This document shows, piece by piece, positions 58,537 to 64,000 of a DNA stretch of 64,000 nucleotides. The notes below the pieces were generated by a model. The model ran no database searches. It had not been told where the DNA came from and was given only the letters and a program-made list of their open reading frames with translations. A program made the translations under genes and the position numbers. The stretch spans positions 124,001-188,000 of the forward strand of contig NZ_RKLP01000003.1 in the NCBI RefSeq assembly GCF_004011865.1, given 5' to 3'. Every line of letters starts with the position of its first letter. The stretch's first letter is position 1. This DNA is from Prescottella agglutinans (GTDB taxonomy: Bacteria; Actinomycetota; Actinomycetes; Mycobacteriales; Mycobacteriaceae).

Positions 58537-59394
58537 ATGATCTTCACCTCGAAGCGTCGCCCGCGCAGCGGGCTGCAGTCTCCGATGCCCGTCCCGTCCG
58601 CTCCTACGCCCGAGCACGCGGGCGAGCAGTCCGCAGTAGCGACAGCGGGCGTCGGGTTGCCCATCGCCGGTGGCACCCTCGTCGACGAGCCCAAGGACCT
58701 CGACGCGATCTCCGTGACCGCGCGCTGGCTGATTCTCACGACCGACATCAGCCGGACGTTCAGCCGTGCGCTGCTGCCGGAAGCGTTCGAGGTGCCGGAA
58801 CGGCCGAGTATCGCGGTCTGGATCGTCGAGCCGCTGTCCGCGGACTCCGACGAGGTCGGTGTGCCGCAGGGCCGGCTGTTCGCCGGACTGTCCTGCTCGT
58901 GCCTGTTGCCCGGAGAGCAGGACGAGAGCGCCTTCACGTCCGAGCTACTGGTGGGTGCCCCGATCGTGGACGAGGACCGCAACCCCTTCGCGCTGCCGGA
59001 GCTACCCCAGGCGGAGCTGAGCCTGGTGAACGGCGTCGGCGGCATGGGGTTCTCGATCCCCCCGGTCGACGGGGTGGGCCAGGGACTCGTCGGGCGGGTC
59101 GAGCTGTCCGAAAGCGCGTCCGAGCAGGTGCAGCTGACGCCGGACTGGCTCGCCTGCCAGTCGTGGCGGACGGACCTCGTCGCGCCGGTCGGTGTCGCGA
59201 GCGGCGGGGGTTCCGGGGACTTCGTCCACACCCAGTGGGACGTCACGCGGCTGTCGCCGATCGTCACCGGTTCGGCCGTGGTCGACTGCGCGGAGTTCGG
59301 ATCGCACGCGTACGACCTGTCGTCGGCCGACTCGATCGACGCGCGGTACGGCTTCGCGCGAGTAGCGATCGTCGGCCGGCAGCAGGGCGCGTAA
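58537..59394 (+). CDS. Unrecognised 285-residue protein
   Basis: Start ATG 58537 (MIFTSKRRPRSG), with AGAGG upstream. Residues 1-50 are polar and probably disordered. The rest looks globular: ISVTARWLILTTDISRTFSRALLPEAFEVPE, AVWIVEPLSADSDEVGV, FAGLSCSCLLPGEQDESAF, VNGVGGMGFSIPPVDG. The LLPEAF-EVPE element and alternating beta pattern faintly recall acetoacetate-decarboxylase-like proteins, but the catalytic lysine context is not visible. No signal peptide. It stands between the VWA gene and aceA. Confidence 0.65.
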   Translation: MIFTSKRRPRSGLQSPMPVPSAPTPEHAGEQSAVATAGVGLPIAGGTLVDEPKDLDAISVTARWLILTTDISRTFSRALLPEAFEVPERPSIAVWIVEPLSADSDEVGVPQGRLFAGLSCSCLLPGEQDESAFTSELLVGAPIVDEDRNPFALPELPQAELSLVNGVGGMGFSIPPVDGVGQGLVGRVELSESASEQVQLTPDWLACQSWRTDLVAPVGVASGGGSGDFVHTQWDVTRLSPIVTGSAVVDCAEFGSHAYDLSSADSIDARYGFARVAIVGRQQGA

Positions 59395-59633
59395 CGCTCC
59401 CATCGGCCCCCGCGGGTGTCTGTAACCCGCGTTTGCGTTCGTTCCGTTGTATGGAACGGTGTCCGATTCGTGTGATTGCCCTCACAGGGCCGGCGCGGGC
59501 GTGTGAGGGCCCGGTCGGTCGAGTCGTTCGTCACGTGTCCCATTTCACGTTCTGCGGCCGTGTCCGGTTCCGACGCGAACGCCGAGGTAGAGGCCTACTT
59601 GCGGGTAACTTTTGTTGCTACTGATCGGTAACC

Positions 59634-59647
59634 CAAGCAACTGCTTG
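59634..59647. promoter_or_regulatory. CAAGCA-N2-TGCTTG palindrome before aceA
   Basis: CAAGCAACTGCTTG has the same arms as the site at 45695-45708 before the acyl-CoA ligase and differs only at one centre base. Extended match CC...GG on the outside (59633-59648). Confidence 0.65.
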
Positions 59648-59664
59648 GCTGTGCAAAAATTAGC

Positions 59665-59676
59665 AAGCTTTGCAGA
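59665..59676 (+). promoter_or_regulatory. RamB-like box before aceA
   Basis: AAGCTTTGCAGA matches 10 of 12 positions of AAACTTTGCAAA, the RamB site of corynebacteria. It lies 18 bp after the palindrome, so both regulators could act on the same promoter. Confidence 0.6.
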
Positions 59677-59831
59677 TTGAAATGAAAACCTAGCGAAGGT
59701 TGGCATTAGCAACAGGTAGACGACGGTTTTCGGCTGTGCCATTGTCGGGTTGTACATCCGAACGGCCTGGCAACGATGTGAAGCAGTACATCCGTACCGG
59801 TCAAAGCAGCAGAGAAGAAGTGGAGCTTTCG

Positions 59832-61121
<1,290 letters not shown>

Positions 61122-61134
61122 GCCTCTCGATGCC

Positions 61135-61177
61135 TCGGGAGGGATCGGCGGGGTGTCCTCCACGCTGATCCCTCCCG
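61135..61177 (+). terminator. Hairpin between aceA and fadB2
   Basis: CGGGAGGGATCGGCG-type sequence at about 61136-61150 pairs with CGCTGATCCCTCCCG at about 61163-61177 with one mismatch. No T run follows, so it may only attenuate read-through from aceA into fadB2. Confidence 0.55.
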
Positions 61178-61211
61178 GGGATCCGACCTCCACTTCCGAA
61201 AAGGAGCTGAC

Positions 61212-62108
61212 GTGACCAGCGAAAAGATTCAGCGCGTCGGCGTGATCGGCGCCGGCATCATGGGTTCCGGAATCGCCGAGGTGTGCGCCCGTGCACACGT
61301 CGACGTGCTGGTGTTCGAGCAGACCCGCGAACTCGCGGCGGCAGGGCGTTCACGCATCCTGCGCTCGCTCGATCGCGGAGTGAGCAGTGGCAAGATCACC
61401 GAACGCGAGCGGGAGCAGGCCGCCTGGCGGCTGCGCTTCACCTCCGACCTCGGTGACTTCGCCGACCGGCAGCTCGTAGTGGAGGCCGTCGTCGAGGACG
61501 AGAAGATCAAGAGCGAGATCTTCACCGAACTCGATTCGATCGTGACGGATCCGGACGCGGTGCTCGCCTCGAACACCTCCTCGATCCCGATCATGAAGCT
61601 GGGCATCGCGACCAAGGCGCCGGAGCGCGTGATCGGCATGCACTTCTTCAACCCGGTGCCCGTCCTCCCGCTCGTCGAGCTGGTCACCACGCTCAAGACC
61701 AGCCCCGCGGTGTCCGCGCGAGCGGAGGCCTTCGCGAGTGAACTGCTGGGCAAGCAGGTCGTGCGGTCGGCGGACCGGTCCGGTTTCGTCGTCAACGCGC
61801 TGCTCGTTCCGTACCTGCTCTCCGCGATCCGCATGGTGGAGTCCGGCTTCGCCACCAAGGAAGACGTCGACAAGGCGATGGTGCTCGGATGTGCGCACCC
61901 GATGGGTCCGCTCGCGCTGACCGATCTGGTGGGACTTGACACCGTCAAGTCGATCGCCGACTCGATGTACGAGGAGTTCAAGGAGCCGCTGTACTCGGCC
62001 CCGCCACTGCTGCTGCGGATGGTCGAGGCAGGGCTCGTCGGCAAGAAGTCGGGTGCCGGCTTCTACGAATACGCCGACAATGGCCGTGTCACCAAGAAGG
62101 CAAGCTAG
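61212..62108 (+). CDS. fadB2: 3-hydroxybutyryl-CoA dehydrogenase
   Basis: 298 residues from GTG 61212, with AAGGAG at 61201-61206. NAD-binding VGVIGAGIMGSGIAEVCARA, then VLASNTSSIPIMKLG, the catalytic His in RVIGMHFFNPVPVLPLVELV, and GFVVNALLVPYLLSAIRMVE. It interconverts acetoacetyl-CoA and 3-hydroxybutyryl-CoA in short-chain beta-oxidation or its reverse. The aceA-fadB2 order is the same as Rv0467-Rv0468, linking fatty-acid breakdown to the glyoxylate shunt. Confidence 0.94.
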   Translation: MTSEKIQRVGVIGAGIMGSGIAEVCARAHVDVLVFEQTRELAAAGRSRILRSLDRGVSSGKITEREREQAAWRLRFTSDLGDFADRQLVVEAVVEDEKIKSEIFTELDSIVTDPDAVLASNTSSIPIMKLGIATKAPERVIGMHFFNPVPVLPLVELVTTLKTSPAVSARAEAFASELLGKQVVRSADRSGFVVNALLVPYLLSAIRMVESGFATKEDVDKAMVLGCAHPMGPLALTDLVGLDTVKSIADSMYEEFKEPLYSAPPLLLRMVEAGLVGKKSGAGFYEYADNGRVTKKAS

Positions 62109-62142
62109 ACAGCACTTTACGGCAACACCAGCCAGCTTCTCG

Positions 62143-62194
62143 GCGCCCGTGTGCCTTCTCCGCACCCTCGGCAGCGGACAAGGCGCACGGGCGC
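62143..62194 (+). terminator. Long hairpin in the fadB2-metE gap
   Basis: GCGCCCGTGTGCCTT (62143-62157) pairs with 62180-62194 with one wobble; the 22-base loop contains a small CCGC/GCGG stem. It lies 35 bp after the fadB2 stop and ends 29 bp before the metE start, so it is either a terminator or a leader structure. It is too short to be a cobalamin riboswitch. Confidence 0.6.
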
Positions 62195-62223
62195 GAGGCG
62201 CTTGAAGGGAAAGGTCGATCCGC

Positions 62224-64000
62224 ATGTCCGCCGCAAACACCGCCGGGTACGGATCCAGCGTCCTCGGATACCCCCGCATCGGGTCCCGTCGTGAACTCAA
62301 GAGGGCGCTCGAGGCCTACTGGCACGGCACCGGCAGCAAGGCCGAACTCGTCTCCGTCGCACGGGAACTGCAGGAGCAGACCTGGAGCGAGTTGGCCGCC
62401 ACCGGGTTGACCCAGGTTCCCGGCAACACGTTCTCGTACTACGACCACGTGCTCGACAACGCGCTGCTGTTCGGCGCGGTCCCCGAGCGCTTCACCCCGC
62501 TCGAGAGCGAACTCGACCCGCTCGACTTCTACTTCACGATGGCTCGCGGCCGGCCCGACTTCCCGCCGCTCGAGCTGGTGCGCTTCTTCGGCACCAACTA
62601 CTACTACCGTCAGCCCGAGCTGTCCGAGACCTCGACGTTCGAACTGCATTCGGAGACACTGCTCGACGAGTTCGAACGCGCGAAGGCGATGGGCATCGAA
62701 CTGCGTCCGGTGGTCCTCGGCCCGGTCTCGCTGCTGCTGCTGTCGAAGATCGCGCCCGGATCCACCGAGGAGGGCTTCGCGACGCTCGACCTGCTCGACC
62801 GGCTGCTGCCCGAGTACGAGAAGTTGTTCGCGCAGCTCGCGAAGGCCGGCGCGACGTGCGTCCAGCTGGACGAGCCGTGCTTCACCGAGGACCGCGCCCC
62901 GCAGGAACTCGCGGCCCTCGGCCGCGCGTACGAGGATCTCGCGCACGCGCCGCTGCGGCCGCGCATCCTCGTCACCGGACCGTACGGGTCGCTGGGGGAG
63001 GCGTTGCCGATCCTCGCCGCTACCCCCGTCGAGGCGCTCGGCCTGGACCTGGTCAACGGCCGCATCACCGCCGAGGAACTGGCGAAGGTGCCCGGCATCC
63101 GGCGCAAGCGGATCTACGCGGGCATCGTCGACGGCCGCAACGTGTGGCGGGTGGACCGGTTCAACACGCTCACCTACCTCAACCAGATCAAGGACGTCAC
63201 CCCGGATCTGGTCGTCTCGACGTCGTGCTCGCTGCTGCACGTCCCGTACGACGTGCTCATGGAGTACGACATGCCCGGCGACGTCGCCGACCGTCTCGCG
63301 TTCGCGAAGCAGAAGGTGGGCGAGGTGGTCTCGCTCGCGAAGGCCCTCACCGAGGGGCCATCGGAGCGGTGGCGCAAGAAGCCGACGTCGGTGCACTTCA
63401 AGCAGAAGCACGACGTCCGTTCCCGGGTCAACGCGATCACGCCCGAGGACCGCGTCCGCGCCCCGTACGAGGAGCGCCGGATCGCGCAGCAGGCGCGACT
63501 GAACCTGCCGCCCGTGCCCGCGACGACGCTGGGATCGTTCCCTCAGACGAACGAGATCCGCCAGGCCCGTTACGAACTGGGCGAGGGGCGCCTCGACTGG
63601 GACGAGTACTACAAGCGGATCCAGGACGAGATCGCGAAGACGATCGCGTTGCAGGAGGACATCGGCCTGGACGTGTTCGTCCACGGCGAGCACGAGCGCA
63701 ACGACATGGTGCAGTACTTCGCGGAACTGCTCGAGGGCTACGCGTTCACCCACAACGGCTGGGTGCAGGCGTACGGCTCGCGCTGTACCCGTCCGCCGGT
63801 GCTGTACGGCGACATCCGCCGCCCGAAGCCGATGACGGTCGAGTGGATCTCGTACGCGCAGTCGCTCACCGACAAGCCGGTCAAGGGCATGCTCACCGGT
63901 CCGGTGACGATGCTGGCGCGCTCGTTCGTGCGTCAGGATCAGCCGCTGCACGAGACCGCCGACCAGTTGGCGCTCGCCATCCGCGACGAGATCGCCGATC
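62224..64000 (+). CDS. metE: Cobalamin-independent methionine synthase, N-terminal 592 residues (runs off the window)
   Basis: Transfers a methyl group from methyltetrahydropteroyl-polyglutamate to homocysteine. ATG 62224 follows AAGGGAAAGG. The start SSVLGYPRIGSRRELKRALEAYW is the MetE signature, then QVPGNTFSYYDHVLDNALLFG, FFGTNYYYRQPEL, QLDEPCFTED in the N-terminal barrel, and in the C-terminal barrel TTLGSFPQTNEIRQAR, DVFVHGEHERNDMVQYFAE and YGSRCTRPP. The frame is open to base 64000. About 165 residues, with the last zinc ligands, lie outside the window. Confidence 0.95.
   Translation, partial: MSAANTAGYGSSVLGYPRIGSRRELKRALEAYWHGTGSKAELVSVARELQEQTWSELAATGLTQVPGNTFSYYDHVLDNALLFGAVPERFTPLESELDPLDFYFTMARGRPDFPPLELVRFFGTNYYYRQPELSETSTFELHSETLLDEFERAKAMGIELRPVVLGPVSLLLLSKIAPGSTEEGFATLDLLDRLLPEYEKLFAQLAKAGATCVQLDEPCFTEDRAPQELAALGRAYEDLAHAPLRPRILVTGPYGSLGEALPILAATPVEALGLDLVNGRITAEELAKVPGIRRKRIYAGIVDGRNVWRVDRFNTLTYLNQIKDVTPDLVVSTSCSLLHVPYDVLMEYDMPGDVADRLAFAKQKVGEVVSLAKALTEGPSERWRKKPTSVHFKQKHDVRSRVNAITPEDRVRAPYEERRIAQQARLNLPPVPATTLGSFPQTNEIRQARYELGEGRLDWDEYYKRIQDEIAKTIALQEDIGLDVFVHGEHERNDMVQYFAELLEGYAFTHNGWVQAYGSRCTRPPVLYGDIRRPKPMTVEWISYAQSLTDKPVKGMLTGPVTMLARSFVRQDQPLHETADQLALAIRDEIAD

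Larger units (their letters stand above)
59395..59831 (+). promoter_or_regulatory. aceA regulatory region
   Basis: 437 bases with no supportable gene; the 3' part (59600-59720) is much AT-richer than its surroundings. It contains a CAAGCA-N2-TGCTTG palindrome (59634-59647), a RamB-like box (59665-59676), and several GTAAC and TTGCTA/TAGCAA elements (for example 59661-59666). The leader from about 59700 carries GGAG (59822-59825) seven bases before the aceA ATG. Confidence 0.7.

Overview
The window is high-G+C DNA from a mycolic-acid-containing actinomycete, most likely Rhodococcus or Prescottella. The evidence is gene content and order. The run lpqL, thiD, xthA, def, a DUF3263 gene, a LytR-C gene, sodC, ybdK, a tandem AAA ATPase, pssA, psd and groEL2, followed later by a prolyl oligopeptidase, lpd, ramB, aceA and fadB2, matches the order remembered for Mycobacterium tuberculosis Rv0418-Rv0468 with insertions. 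A mycolyltransferase-family esterase is also present. Assignments rest on reading motifs in the translated sequence; no database search was possible.

Layout. 1-10 kb: lipoprotein aminopeptidase, class III nucleotide cyclase, ThiD, three GNAT-type genes (two of them tandem paralogues), exonuclease III, peptide deformylase, DUF3263, a LytR-C protein, lipoprotein Cu/Zn superoxide dismutase, and a YbdK-type ligase. 10-18 kb: a PAP2/Aur1-like membrane enzyme and an Mrp Na+/H+ antiporter operon (mnhA-C-D-E-F-G, subunit B fused to A), every junction overlapping by 4 bp. 18-26 kb: a Nudix hydrolase, two tandem paralogous membrane proteins, a Cdc48-like double AAA ATPase, an AbiEi/DUF559-like gene flanked on both sides by clusters of a GCGTTTTGCGCACTT repeat, then pssA and psd. 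26-31 kb: SRPBCC protein, HAD hydrolase, a secreted protein, and groEL2 behind two CIRCE operators.

31-37 kb is the most unusual stretch. It holds a 40-residue serine-rich peptide gene convergent with a secreted mycolyltransferase, a prolyl oligopeptidase, and then a cluster of four tiny genes. Three of these encode 27-residue peptides on an exact 132-bp tandem repeat and the fourth encodes 50 residues. The peptides have no signal sequence, are hydrophobic and acidic, and end in serine. They resemble in kind the small O-mycoloylated PorA/PorH porins of corynebacteria, whose genes also lie near groEL2.

37-47 kb: lpd, an HSL-type esterase, a divergent HxlR/quinone-reductase pair with a palindromic operator, an MFS drug exporter, a DUF1876 protein, a small alarmone synthetase, a carboxymuconolactone-decarboxylase-like protein, a TetR regulator and an acyl-CoA ligase. 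47-56 kb: a biotin-dependent urea carboxylase-type enzyme with a complete urtABCDE transporter, but no allophanate hydrolase. 56-64 kb: the acetate/glyoxylate regulator ramB, a von Willebrand A protein, an unknown gene, aceA with RamB-like and CAAGCA-N2-TGCTTG sites, fadB2, and the start of metE, which runs off the window. No tRNA, rRNA, CRISPR array, insertion sequence or prophage was seen.
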